From NCBI RefSeq assembly GCF_016595505.1, contig NZ_JAENIL010000029.1:1-64000 (forward strand): a DNA stretch of 64,000 nt, written 5' to 3'. Each line of letters starts with the position of its first letter. Position 1 is the first letter of the stretch. A program made the position numbers and the translations under genes. The stretch comes from Pelagicoccus mobilis. Its GTDB lineage: Bacteria > Verrucomicrobiota > Verrucomicrobiia > Opitutales > Opitutaceae. The notes below the pieces were generated by a model. The model searched no databases. It worked only from the letters and a program-made list of their open reading frames with translations, and had not been told where the DNA came from. Shown piece by piece: positions 26,373-35,021 of the stretch.

Positions 26373-26588
26373 ATGCGTCTCCAAACATCCTCTGGATCTC
26401 AGAATTCTCAAACCACCCAGAGGTAAACGTTTCCCGACAAAGCGCTACCACCCAGATAAAGAAACGCTAAACACGGATCACAGGAGTACCGCACAAATCT
26501 TCGAGTCATCTTCGAAGAGGTATCCAAAAACTTGGGCTCCAAACCAAGCTGGGACAAGAGAAAGAAAACTCCAAACCACTACCACTTT
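26373..26588. promoter_or_regulatory. Divergent control region of the xyloglucan operons with LacI-type operator
   Basis: It separates the GH2 (minus) and GH31 (plus) operons. A near-perfect palindrome GGTAAACGTTTCCC lies at 26422-26435, with the central AACGTT typical of LacI-family operators. It sits in a direct repeat beginning ACCACCCAGA at 26412 and again at 26448, 36 bases apart. The second copy has a weaker half-site (AAACGC). Two half-similar sites could let one LacI dimer pair control both directions. Promoter elements were not assigned. Confidence 0.5.
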
Positions 26589-28868
26589 ATGAAATTCACA
26601 GACGGCCAATGGCTCCACCAGCCGGGAATCAAGGCGCACTACCCTGCCGAGGCATACGATGTCTCAGCTGAGGAAAACCGCCTCGTCATCCACGCTCCCA
26701 CACAAAAGATCAACCACCGTGGCGACACCCTCCAAGGCCCTCTCCTCACGGTCAAACTTAGCTCGCCGCTCGAGGGCATCATCCGCGTACGCCTCGAGCA
26801 TTACACCGGTGGCACAAAAAACAGCCCCTGCATCCCCCTGCAGACCGAAGGCGACATTCCTGTATCCATAAATACAGACGACGATTCCACGACTCTCGCA
26901 TCCGGCTCCCTCTCGGCCCGAGTCAGCACCGGCGACAACTGGGGCATCTCCTTCGAGTCAGAAGGCAAGGTCCTCACCAGCAGCGGCTGGAGAGCCATGG
27001 GCTACGCCCAGCACGAGTCCGGCGAGACCTACATGCACGATCAGCTCGCTCTCGGCGTCGGCGAAAACGTCTACGGCCTCGGCGAGCGCTTCACCGCCCT
27101 CGTCAAAAACGGCCAAACCGTCGAAACCGTCAACAAGGACGGCGGCACTGGCTCCGAACAAGCCTACAAGGCCATCCCTTTCTACCTAACAAACCGAGGA
27201 TACGGTGTACTCGTCAACGAAACCGGCCCCGTCTCATTCGAAGTCGCCACCGAAAAAGTCTCCCGCGTCCAGTTCAGCATCCCAGGCGAAAGCCTCGAGT
27301 ACTTCGTCATCGCCGGCCCCACGCCCAAAGACGTTCTCTCACGCCTCACCGCCCTCACCGGCCGTCCCGCCCTTCCGCCTAGTTGGTCCTTCGGCCTCTG
27401 GCTCTCCACCTCCTTCACCACCAACTACGACGAAGCCACCTGCACCAAGTTCATCGACGGCATGCGTGACCGCGATCTTCCGCTGCATGTCTTCCACTTC
27501 GACTGCTTCTGGATGCGCGAATTCGATTGGTGCAACTTCGAGTGGGATCCCCGCGTCTTCCCCGATCCCGAAGCTATGCTCGATCGCCTCCACCAACGCG
27601 GCCTCAAAGTCTGCGTATGGATCAACTCCTACATCGGCCAACGCTCAAAACTCTTCGCCGAAGGAGCCGAAAAAGGCTACTTCATCCAACGCACGGACGG
27701 CGGCGTCTGGCAGACCGACCTCTGGCAACCGGGCATGGCCATTGTCGACTTCACAAATCCCGAGGCCACCGCCTGGTACGCCGGCCACCTTAAACGCCTT
27801 CTCGAGATGGGCGTCGATGCCCTCAAAACCGACTTCGGCGAACGCATCCCCACCGAGGGTGTAGTCTACCACGACGGTTCAGATCCCGTCAAAATGCGCA
27901 ACCTCTACACCATCCTCTACAACGAGTGTGTCTTTAACACCATCAAAGAAGTCCGCAGCGAAGGTGATGCCGTCCTCTTCGCCCGCTCCTCTTACGCCTC
28001 CGGCCAACGCTACCCAGTCCACTGGGGCGGCGACTGCTGGTCCACCTTCGAGTCCATGGCCGAAAGCCTGCGCGGCGGGCTCTCCCTCAGCCTCTGCGGA
28101 TTCGGATTCTGGAGCCACGACATAGGAGGATTCGAAGGTACCGCCCCAGCATCCGTCTACAAACGCTGGGCCGCCTTCGGGCTACTCTCCTCCCATAGCC
28201 GCCTGCACGGCAGCAGCAGCTACCGCGTCCCCTGGGCTTACGACGAAGAAGCCTGCGACGTAGTCCGCAGCTTCACAAAACTCAAATGTCGCCTCATGCC
28301 CTACCTCTGGGCCACCGCGCTTCAAGCTCACCAAGACGGCATCCCAAGCATGCGAGCCATGATGCTCGAGTTCCCGCATGATCCCGCCTGCGATTCCCTC
28401 GAACGCCAATACATGCTCGGCGACTCCCTGCTCATCGCTCCCGTCTTTAGCGAAGACGGTACTACGGATTTCTATCTCCCCCTTGGGCGTTGGACTCACC
28501 TCCTTACCGGTGAAGTCAAAGAAGGCGGCAGGTGGTATCGAGAAAACCATGACTACCTCTCACTCCCGCTCTACGTCAGCCCAGGCACCCTTCTCCCGTT
28601 CGGAGCGAATGAAGACTGTCCAGATTATGAATACAGCGAAAGCGTCACCCTAAAACTCTTCGAGCTCCCAGAGGGGCAAACTACCGACTGCACCCTGCAC
28701 GATTCCATAGGCCAGAAAACAACCCGCATCACCGCGACCAATAAGACAGGAAAGATCCTCGTTCAAATTGATGGAACGCTCGACAACGCAACCTTCGAGA
28801 TAGCAGGAGGAAACGCCACCAAGATCCCCGAAGGGTCTACACAAATAGAGATCTCCGTCTCTTGCTAA
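26589..28868 (+). CDS. yicI: GH31 alpha-xylosidase, YicI type, cytoplasmic
   Basis: 759 residues from ATG 26589 with no signal peptide. The N-terminus (MKFTDGQWLHQPGI) closely resembles Escherichia coli YicI. The nucleophile D415 lies in LKTDFGERIP and the acid/base D482 in HWGGDCW; the YicI residues are D416 and D482, so spacing is conserved too. Other GH31 marks are FDCFWMREFDWCNFEWDP and GFGFWSHDIGGFEG. The enzyme removes alpha-1,6-xylose from xyloglucan fragments such as isoprimeverose. Its stop overlaps the start of the GH3 gene (TAATG), and a GPH symporter follows, as YicJ does YicI. It is the first gene of the plus operon. Confidence 0.95.
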   Translation: MKFTDGQWLHQPGIKAHYPAEAYDVSAEENRLVIHAPTQKINHRGDTLQGPLLTVKLSSPLEGIIRVRLEHYTGGTKNSPCIPLQTEGDIPVSINTDDDSTTLASGSLSARVSTGDNWGISFESEGKVLTSSGWRAMGYAQHESGETYMHDQLALGVGENVYGLGERFTALVKNGQTVETVNKDGGTGSEQAYKAIPFYLTNRGYGVLVNETGPVSFEVATEKVSRVQFSIPGESLEYFVIAGPTPKDVLSRLTALTGRPALPPSWSFGLWLSTSFTTNYDEATCTKFIDGMRDRDLPLHVFHFDCFWMREFDWCNFEWDPRVFPDPEAMLDRLHQRGLKVCVWINSYIGQRSKLFAEGAEKGYFIQRTDGGVWQTDLWQPGMAIVDFTNPEATAWYAGHLKRLLEMGVDALKTDFGERIPTEGVVYHDGSDPVKMRNLYTILYNECVFNTIKEVRSEGDAVLFARSSYASGQRYPVHWGGDCWSTFESMAESLRGGLSLSLCGFGFWSHDIGGFEGTAPASVYKRWAAFGLLSSHSRLHGSSSYRVPWAYDEEACDVVRSFTKLKCRLMPYLWATALQAHQDGIPSMRAMMLEFPHDPACDSLERQYMLGDSLLIAPVFSEDGTTDFYLPLGRWTHLLTGEVKEGGRWYRENHDYLSLPLYVSPGTLLPFGANEDCPDYEYSESVTLKLFELPEGQTTDCTLHDSIGQKTTRITATNKTGKILVQIDGTLDNATFEIAGGNATKIPEGSTQIEISVSC

Positions 28869-31393
28869 TGGATACAGTTAACGATACAACCCGATTTCTG
28901 TCTGCCCCAAAGGCGAAGATCGACGCCTCCGCCCTTGTACAAGCAAAAGAGGTTCTCGCCAAACTCTCTCTCGAAGAGAAGGTTAGTTTTCTGGCGGGCA
29001 ACGGCACAATGACCATAGCCGCTCATCCACAAGTCGGTCAGGATGATGAACTCTGGTTTAGCGACGGGCCACATACCGTGCGCCCCGAGATTGATCGTGC
29101 CACCTTCAATCCCGCCAATACAGATGACGATCATTCGACTGTGCTTCCTACGCTCTCAGCCCTAGCCGCTAGCTGGAATACCGAGCTTGCGGAAGAATTC
29201 GGCAGAACCCTAGGCCGCGAAGCCCGACATAGAGGAAAAGACGTCCAACTCGGACCTGGGGTAAACTTACTCCGCACCCCTCTCAACGGTCGCAACTACG
29301 AGTACATGGGCGAAGACCCCATCCTGGCTGGACGACTCGCCACTGCCTACGTACACGGCCTCCAGTCTCAAAATGTCGCCGCCTGCCTGAAGCACTTTGC
29401 GGGTAATGAGCAAGAACTCGAACGCACTTCGGTCGATACGGAGATAGACGAACGTGCCCTCCGTGAACTCTATCTCTTGCCCTTCGAAATGGCAATCGTC
29501 GAAGGTGGAGCCCTCACCGTAATGAATGGCTACAATCGCTTCAGAGGGGAGTTCTGCAGTCACAACGACTATCTCAACAATCAGGTTCTCAAGCGGGAGT
29601 GGAACTTCCCTGGCTTCGTAGTCAGCGATTGGGGCGGCGTCCACGATACAGTCGCCGGAGCTCTTGGCGGCCTCGATGTCGAAATGCACGCTGGAGATGC
29701 CATCCAATACTTCCGCGAACCGCTCATCGATGCGGTCAACATTGGAGAGGTTCCAGAGAAAACCGTAGACAACATGGCACTCCGCGTCCTCTACGTCATG
29801 GCACAACTCGGAAAACTGGGAGGCTACCGTCGAGCGAAGGGAGCTCGCAACACTCCCGAGCATCAAGCATTCGCCCGCAAGGTGGCGGCCGAGTCGATCG
29901 TACTGCTAAAAAACGATTCAAATCGCCTCCCCCTCAAGAGAAAAGATACCAAACGCATTCTCGTCCTCGGCTCGAACGCAAACATCAAGCACTCTGGAGG
30001 AGGTTGGAGCGCAGAAGGCAAACCACCTTACGAAATAACACCGTTACAAGGTTTACGCGACTATCTGGGCAACACAGCGGAAATTGAATACATTCCCGGC
30101 CCCTTCAAGGAAATCCACTCTCAGCTTCCCGAGTCGTACATCCAGACTATCGATACAAACGACCTCGATCACGGAGCCGCTCAAAAGGGGTGGCAGGTCG
30201 TCACATTCCCAACGTCCGAGCTCACCGGCATTCCAGTCAGCACGGTCTACCACCATGAGTGTAATCATGCGCAAGCTCCGAACACTTCATCACGCTGGTC
30301 CATTGAGATCACTGCACCTGAAGACGGTGTCTACAGCTTTCAAATTGAGCATGATGGTCCAGTATGTTTCTACATCGACGGTGATCTCTACATCGACGCT
30401 TGGAGTTCCGAGAGTTCACAGACAAGTAGTTGTACCGCACAACTTTCCTCAAAGGTAACGTACACGCTCACAATCGAACATTCGCCACTCGAAAATAAAG
30501 GAAATCTAAAATTCGGTTGGCGCACTCCCTCCTGCCTCCATCCAACCTTACCAGAAGAGCTTGTTAAACGTAGCCAAAGCGCAGATACCGTCCTATTCTT
30601 TACAGGGAATCAACTCGGAGCAGGCCATGCTCATGAGGGCGAAGGCAGCGATCGACCCTCGATGGCTCTACCAGAAGGGGACGATGAAGCTATCACCTCA
30701 CTTCTCGCAGCTCGCCCTGACACAGTAGTCATAACTCAAAGTGGATCTCCCGTATCCATGCCGTGGATAAAGTCCGCCCCCACTCTCGTGCACTACTGGT
30801 TCTCCGGAATGGAAGGTGGAGCAGCACTCGCCGGATTACTCTTCGGCGAAGCCAATCCAAGCGGTAAACTGCCCTTCTCAATCCCACGACAACTCGAAGA
30901 CACCCCGGCTCATGCCCTAGGCAACTACGGGCCGGAACGAGTCAACTACCAGGAAGGTGTTTTCATCGGCTATCGTTGGCACGACAAAAAGAAAATCCCG
31001 CCACTATTCCCATTTGGTCACGGGCTGAGCTACACGACCTTCTCAATTTCCCCGCCACAGCTTGATAAAACCGAAATACCCCACGGCTCCAACCTAACCA
31101 TCAGAACTAAAGTCACCAACACGGGTAACCGAGCTGGCTCCGAGGTTCTCCAGCTTTACCTCGGATCAACTGAGGCAGCGGTCCAACGCCCAATTCGTGA
31201 ACTCAAAGCATTCCGAAAAGTCGAGCTGCAGCCGGGAGAGACGACCAACATCGAATTCACTCTCACTCCAAGAGACTTCGCATATTGGGACGTAGAAGCA
31301 AACGCATGGCGCGTCGACGCCGGCACCTACTCAATCGAAATAGGAAAGTCTTCAAGCGACCTATCTGTACCAAAGACAATCTATCTGTACTAG
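28868..31393 (+). CDS. GH3 beta-glucosidase with PA14 insert, cytoplasmic
   Basis: 841 residues from ATG 28868, overlapping the GH31 stop by one base, so translation is coupled. No signal peptide. The barrel contains KHFAGNEQELERTSVD and nucleophile D254 (VVSDWGGVHD). The second domain carries the acid/base E592 in HEGEGSDRPSMALP. Between them lies a PA14-like beta insert (WSIEITAPEDGVYSFQIEHD), and the protein ends with a fibronectin-III-like domain (GSEVLQLYLG). This is the bacterial and fungal GH3 type of about 840 residues. In this operon it would trim glucose from xyloglucan fragments once GH31 has removed xylose. Other beta-glycosides are possible substrates. Confidence 0.93.
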   Translation: MDTVNDTTRFLSAPKAKIDASALVQAKEVLAKLSLEEKVSFLAGNGTMTIAAHPQVGQDDELWFSDGPHTVRPEIDRATFNPANTDDDHSTVLPTLSALAASWNTELAEEFGRTLGREARHRGKDVQLGPGVNLLRTPLNGRNYEYMGEDPILAGRLATAYVHGLQSQNVAACLKHFAGNEQELERTSVDTEIDERALRELYLLPFEMAIVEGGALTVMNGYNRFRGEFCSHNDYLNNQVLKREWNFPGFVVSDWGGVHDTVAGALGGLDVEMHAGDAIQYFREPLIDAVNIGEVPEKTVDNMALRVLYVMAQLGKLGGYRRAKGARNTPEHQAFARKVAAESIVLLKNDSNRLPLKRKDTKRILVLGSNANIKHSGGGWSAEGKPPYEITPLQGLRDYLGNTAEIEYIPGPFKEIHSQLPESYIQTIDTNDLDHGAAQKGWQVVTFPTSELTGIPVSTVYHHECNHAQAPNTSSRWSIEITAPEDGVYSFQIEHDGPVCFYIDGDLYIDAWSSESSQTSSCTAQLSSKVTYTLTIEHSPLENKGNLKFGWRTPSCLHPTLPEELVKRSQSADTVLFFTGNQLGAGHAHEGEGSDRPSMALPEGDDEAITSLLAARPDTVVITQSGSPVSMPWIKSAPTLVHYWFSGMEGGAALAGLLFGEANPSGKLPFSIPRQLEDTPAHALGNYGPERVNYQEGVFIGYRWHDKKKIPPLFPFGHGLSYTTFSISPPQLDKTEIPHGSNLTIRTKVTNTGNRAGSEVLQLYLGSTEAAVQRPIRELKAFRKVELQPGETTNIEFTLTPRDFAYWDVEANAWRVDAGTYSIEIGKSSSDLSVPKTIYLY

Positions 31394-31418
31394 TTATTCC
31401 ACTACCGCCAAAAAAAAG

Positions 31419-32927
31419 ATGAGCACTCAATTATCTAGCCAAACCGAAGAAACAGTCAATTCGCCCTCAGATCGCGTTCCTCTTCCCCAAAAGTTTGGCT
31501 TCGGCCTCGGCTCCTTTGTGGACATGTGGGGCCAGTGGCTCTATAACTCTTTAGCGTTTCAGGTCTTCAATATCTTTCTCGGAATCAACCCAGGTCTCGT
31601 CAGCACTGTCCTCATGATCAACCGACTCTGGGACGCGGTCACCGATCCTCTCTTTGGTTGGCTCTCCGATAATACCCGATCCCGCTTCGGTCGCCGACGC
31701 CCCTTCATCCTGATCGCGGGCTTGCTCGCAGGTGTTGGCCTCCCGCTGCTCTATGCAGTCGGCGAAGGCTGGTCCTCGCACCAGTACTTCCTCTATATGA
31801 TTTTGAGCTCAGGGGTATATATCTGCATCACGAGCGCCTTCATGATGCCATACGCCAGCCTAGGCATGGAGATGACCCCGAACTACAATGAACGCACACT
31901 GCTCATGGGGGTTCGCAACGCCATCCAAAAGGCTCCCGAACTCGCCATGTTCTTCGCTGGACAATTCACCACACTAGCTGTCTGGGACGGTGCAAACATG
32001 ACAAACCTCTCAGAGCGGCTGTTTCTCCTCTTCACCAGTTCCGATGCCTGGGCCAAGGGCAAAGGTGAAAACATTCTCCTCGGTGCCCAGGTTTACACTA
32101 CAATCCTCGGCGCCATAATGGTGCTCTGCGCGATCCTCATGTTCGTCCTTCTCCGCGAACGCTACTACAAAAACGTTGTCGAACGAAAACAGAAGAAGGT
32201 CAAAATCATCGAGACCATCTACCAAGCCCTTAGCTGTAAGCCCTTTCGCAATCTCCTCTTTATGGTCCTCGCCTATGCCATTGGCACTAGCATGGTTGGA
32301 GCGCTTGGCTACTACAACACGATCTATTACGTTTGCCAAGGCGATCTAGGTCTTGGGGCAGCATGGAATTTTAAGATGGGAATCGCCGGTATGGTATTCG
32401 GATTCCTTGGTATCCCCTTCTACACTACAATTTCAAAAAAATGGGGTAAACGTCACGCCATGGCCCTCGTGCTCATCATGGCCATCATGGCCTTCATTGG
32501 AGACTGGTGGCTCTACAACCCGAATCTCCCCTGGCTGCAAATATTTGCGACCGGTTTCGTCGCTTTCACCGGAGCAGGGTTCTGGACCCTCTACAATTCC
32601 CTCCTTCCAGATGTTATCGACTACGATGAACTCGAAAGCGGCAAGCGTCGTGAAGGGGCTTTCTCCGCTTGCCAATCCTGGATCATGAAAGTCGGCCTCG
32701 CCCTCGGAGCGGGAGCCTCCGGCTGGATCCTTGCCGCTACTGGTTTCGACTCAGAACTCGGCGGCAACCAACCAGCAGAAGCCATCTTTTGGATACGATT
32801 CCTCCTGTCTAGCGTACCGGTTATCTTTCTTCTCGGAGCCCTATTTGCCCTCTACAAGTTCCCTCTAACCCGCGAGAACATGGCCACCCTCCGCTCTGAA
32901 CTCGAAGCTATCCGCGGCAAAGTTTAA
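31419..32927 (+). CDS. GPH-family sugar:cation symporter
   Basis: 502 residues, about 12 membrane segments, inner membrane. The cation-site signature of the MelB family is present, with D72 and D76 in RLWDAVTDPLFGWLSD. It is followed by RSRFGRRRPFI in the first cytoplasmic loop and DYDELESGKRREGAFSAC later. It lies 26 bases after GH3 and two genes after a YicI-type xylosidase, the same pairing as YicI-YicJ. It therefore probably imports isoprimeverose or a small xyloglucan oligosaccharide with Na+ or H+. Start ATG 31419. Confidence 0.92.
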   Translation: MSTQLSSQTEETVNSPSDRVPLPQKFGFGLGSFVDMWGQWLYNSLAFQVFNIFLGINPGLVSTVLMINRLWDAVTDPLFGWLSDNTRSRFGRRRPFILIAGLLAGVGLPLLYAVGEGWSSHQYFLYMILSSGVYICITSAFMMPYASLGMEMTPNYNERTLLMGVRNAIQKAPELAMFFAGQFTTLAVWDGANMTNLSERLFLLFTSSDAWAKGKGENILLGAQVYTTILGAIMVLCAILMFVLLRERYYKNVVERKQKKVKIIETIYQALSCKPFRNLLFMVLAYAIGTSMVGALGYYNTIYYVCQGDLGLGAAWNFKMGIAGMVFGFLGIPFYTTISKKWGKRHAMALVLIMAIMAFIGDWWLYNPNLPWLQIFATGFVAFTGAGFWTLYNSLLPDVIDYDELESGKRREGAFSACQSWIMKVGLALGAGASGWILAATGFDSELGGNQPAEAIFWIRFLLSSVPVIFLLGALFALYKFPLTRENMATLRSELEAIRGKV

Positions 32928-32939
32928 TTTCCAACATCC

Positions 32940-34865
32940 ATGAAAGCTTTCCTCCTACTATTTGCCACAACTATCTGCCCGCTTCTACACGCCCTCGAAC
33001 TGGCTAGTCCCTTCGGCGACCACATGGTCCTTCAACGCCAGATCCGACTCCCCATCTGGGGTACCGCCGCACCGGGCGAAAAGGTAACCGTAACCTTCGC
33101 CAACCAAAACGTATCAACAAGGGCCGACGCCGGCGGAGATTGGAAAATAAAGCTCACCCCAATCCCAGCATCTCCCGAGGGGCGACCTTTCACCGTATCA
33201 GGGAACCAATCCAAGACCAACATCACCCTGCTCGACGTTCTCGTCGGCGATGTTTGGCTTTGCGGCGGGCAATCCAACATGGAACGCCAACTTGGCCCTC
33301 GTTCTGGTCAACCAGACATCTATAACTGGCAGGCTGAAGCCTCCTCCGCGAACTACCCACAAATTCGCGAGCTATACGTGCAACAAACCCTCAGTCATAC
33401 TCCTCAGACGAGAGTTGATGCCAAATGGCGTGTTTGTTCTCCGGATACAGTTGAAGACTTCACCGCTGTCGGTTACTACTTCGCTCGCGATCTGCACCTA
33501 TCGCAAGATGTCCCCATCGGGATTATTCACAGTTCCTGGGGTGGCACTCCCGCTCAGGCCTGGACCGGAAAGGAAGGACTGTCCGAATTCCCTCACTACC
33601 TTGCTGAAAGCAAGCGACTCCAAGAACACGCAACAGAGCCGGAAAGAGCGCGAGCTGAACACGAAAAATCAGTCAACGCCTGGTACCAGCAACACGATCT
33701 CGGCACACGTGAGCAATGGTGGCAAGACACCACCTCGCCTGAATGGCAGAGCATGCAATTGCCAAACATGTGGGAAGATCAAGGGCATGACGGCATCGAC
33801 GGCATTGCTTGGTTTGAAAAACGCTTCGAGATTCCAACCTTATGGGCTGAACAACCGTTAGTTCTCGAACTCGGAGCCATCGACGATGTTGATACAACTT
33901 GGATCAACGGACACAAGCTCGGCAGTACCACCGGCTGGCAAACGCTTCGTCGCTATGAAATCGCACCACAAATTCTAAAACCTGGTTCCAATACGATCCG
34001 TGTCCGCGTTCTCGATACAGGTGGAGGTGGAGGCATCTGGGATCCACAAACACCACTCCAGATATCTCCCAAGGTCAATCCTACCGAAGCCATCGACCTA
34101 GCTGGTTCGTGGAACTACAAGTTCAGCCACATCTTCACCGACGGGCCTCGCCCCCCACAAGATACCACCAACACCCCTGGAGCCGCTACCGTCCTCTACA
34201 ACGGCATGATAGCTCCTCTAATTCCCTACTCCATCAAAGGAGTCGCCTTCTACCAAGGAGAAGCAAACGCAGGAAACGCTACAGAGTACCAAACACTCCT
34301 CCCCGCCCTTATCACCGACTGGCGTAAGCGTTGGGCACTCGGCGACTTTCCCTTCCTCTTCGTACAAATAGCGCCTTTCGAGGGCATGCCACCCGAAATC
34401 CGAGAAGCTCAACGCCTAGCCCAGCTAGCGACGCCCAACACCGCTATGGCGGTTACCATCGATGTCGGCGACGCTCTGGACATCCATCCTGCCAACAAAG
34501 AACCGGTCGGCCAACGCCTCGCCCTCGCCGCACGGTCACTCGCCTACGGAGATGACATCATCTACTCAGGTCCTACTTTGATTGAAGCGACACGCCGAGG
34601 CTCCCAAGCAATCCTTACTTTCGATAATGCAGCCAACGGACTCGTTGCGCCAGGTGGCCAGGCAATCGGATTCGAACTCGCTGGCCCCGACGGCATCTTT
34701 CACATCGCCAAAGCACAGATACACCCATCGAAAATCACACTTGAAAGTGAACGTGTCCCGGAGCCGAAACTCGTCCGTTACGCCTGGAGCAACGTCCCTG
34801 AGGGCAACCTTTACAATTCGGAGGGGCTCCCAGCCTCACCCTTCCAGACCCAAACGTCTCCTTAG
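32940..34865 (+). CDS. Sialate O-acetylesterase-type carbohydrate esterase
   Basis: 641 residues with a signal peptide (about 1-18). SGNH/GDSL hydrolase of the sialate-acetylesterase family: nucleophile S112 in CGGQSNMERQ and DIHPANK with D514/H516 completing the triad. Characteristic IHSSWGGTPAQAW and AFYQGEANAG are also present. A jelly-roll insert of GH2 N-domain type (LELGAIDDVDTTWINGHKLG) interrupts the catalytic domain, as in many members. In plant-glycan loci these enzymes remove O-acetyl groups; acetylated galactose of xyloglucan is a sensible target here (inference). It follows the symporter by 12 bases. Confidence 0.9.
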   Translation: MKAFLLLFATTICPLLHALELASPFGDHMVLQRQIRLPIWGTAAPGEKVTVTFANQNVSTRADAGGDWKIKLTPIPASPEGRPFTVSGNQSKTNITLLDVLVGDVWLCGGQSNMERQLGPRSGQPDIYNWQAEASSANYPQIRELYVQQTLSHTPQTRVDAKWRVCSPDTVEDFTAVGYYFARDLHLSQDVPIGIIHSSWGGTPAQAWTGKEGLSEFPHYLAESKRLQEHATEPERARAEHEKSVNAWYQQHDLGTREQWWQDTTSPEWQSMQLPNMWEDQGHDGIDGIAWFEKRFEIPTLWAEQPLVLELGAIDDVDTTWINGHKLGSTTGWQTLRRYEIAPQILKPGSNTIRVRVLDTGGGGGIWDPQTPLQISPKVNPTEAIDLAGSWNYKFSHIFTDGPRPPQDTTNTPGAATVLYNGMIAPLIPYSIKGVAFYQGEANAGNATEYQTLLPALITDWRKRWALGDFPFLFVQIAPFEGMPPEIREAQRLAQLATPNTAMAVTIDVGDALDIHPANKEPVGQRLALAARSLAYGDDIIYSGPTLIEATRRGSQAILTFDNAANGLVAPGGQAIGFELAGPDGIFHIAKAQIHPSKITLESERVPEPKLVRYAWSNVPEGNLYNSEGLPASPFQTQTSP

Positions 34866-35021
34866 CTGAAAATCGATTCGTCCGCGCACACGGAGGGATA
34901 AATCAACCAAGTGGGAACGGTCACTCAATTGATTGTCGGGAAATCAGGCATTTTGGCGCATAGACTCTTAGAAAGGTTCCACTTCTTCTAAAACCCAATC
35001 GATCTAGCGCCCCCATATTCA

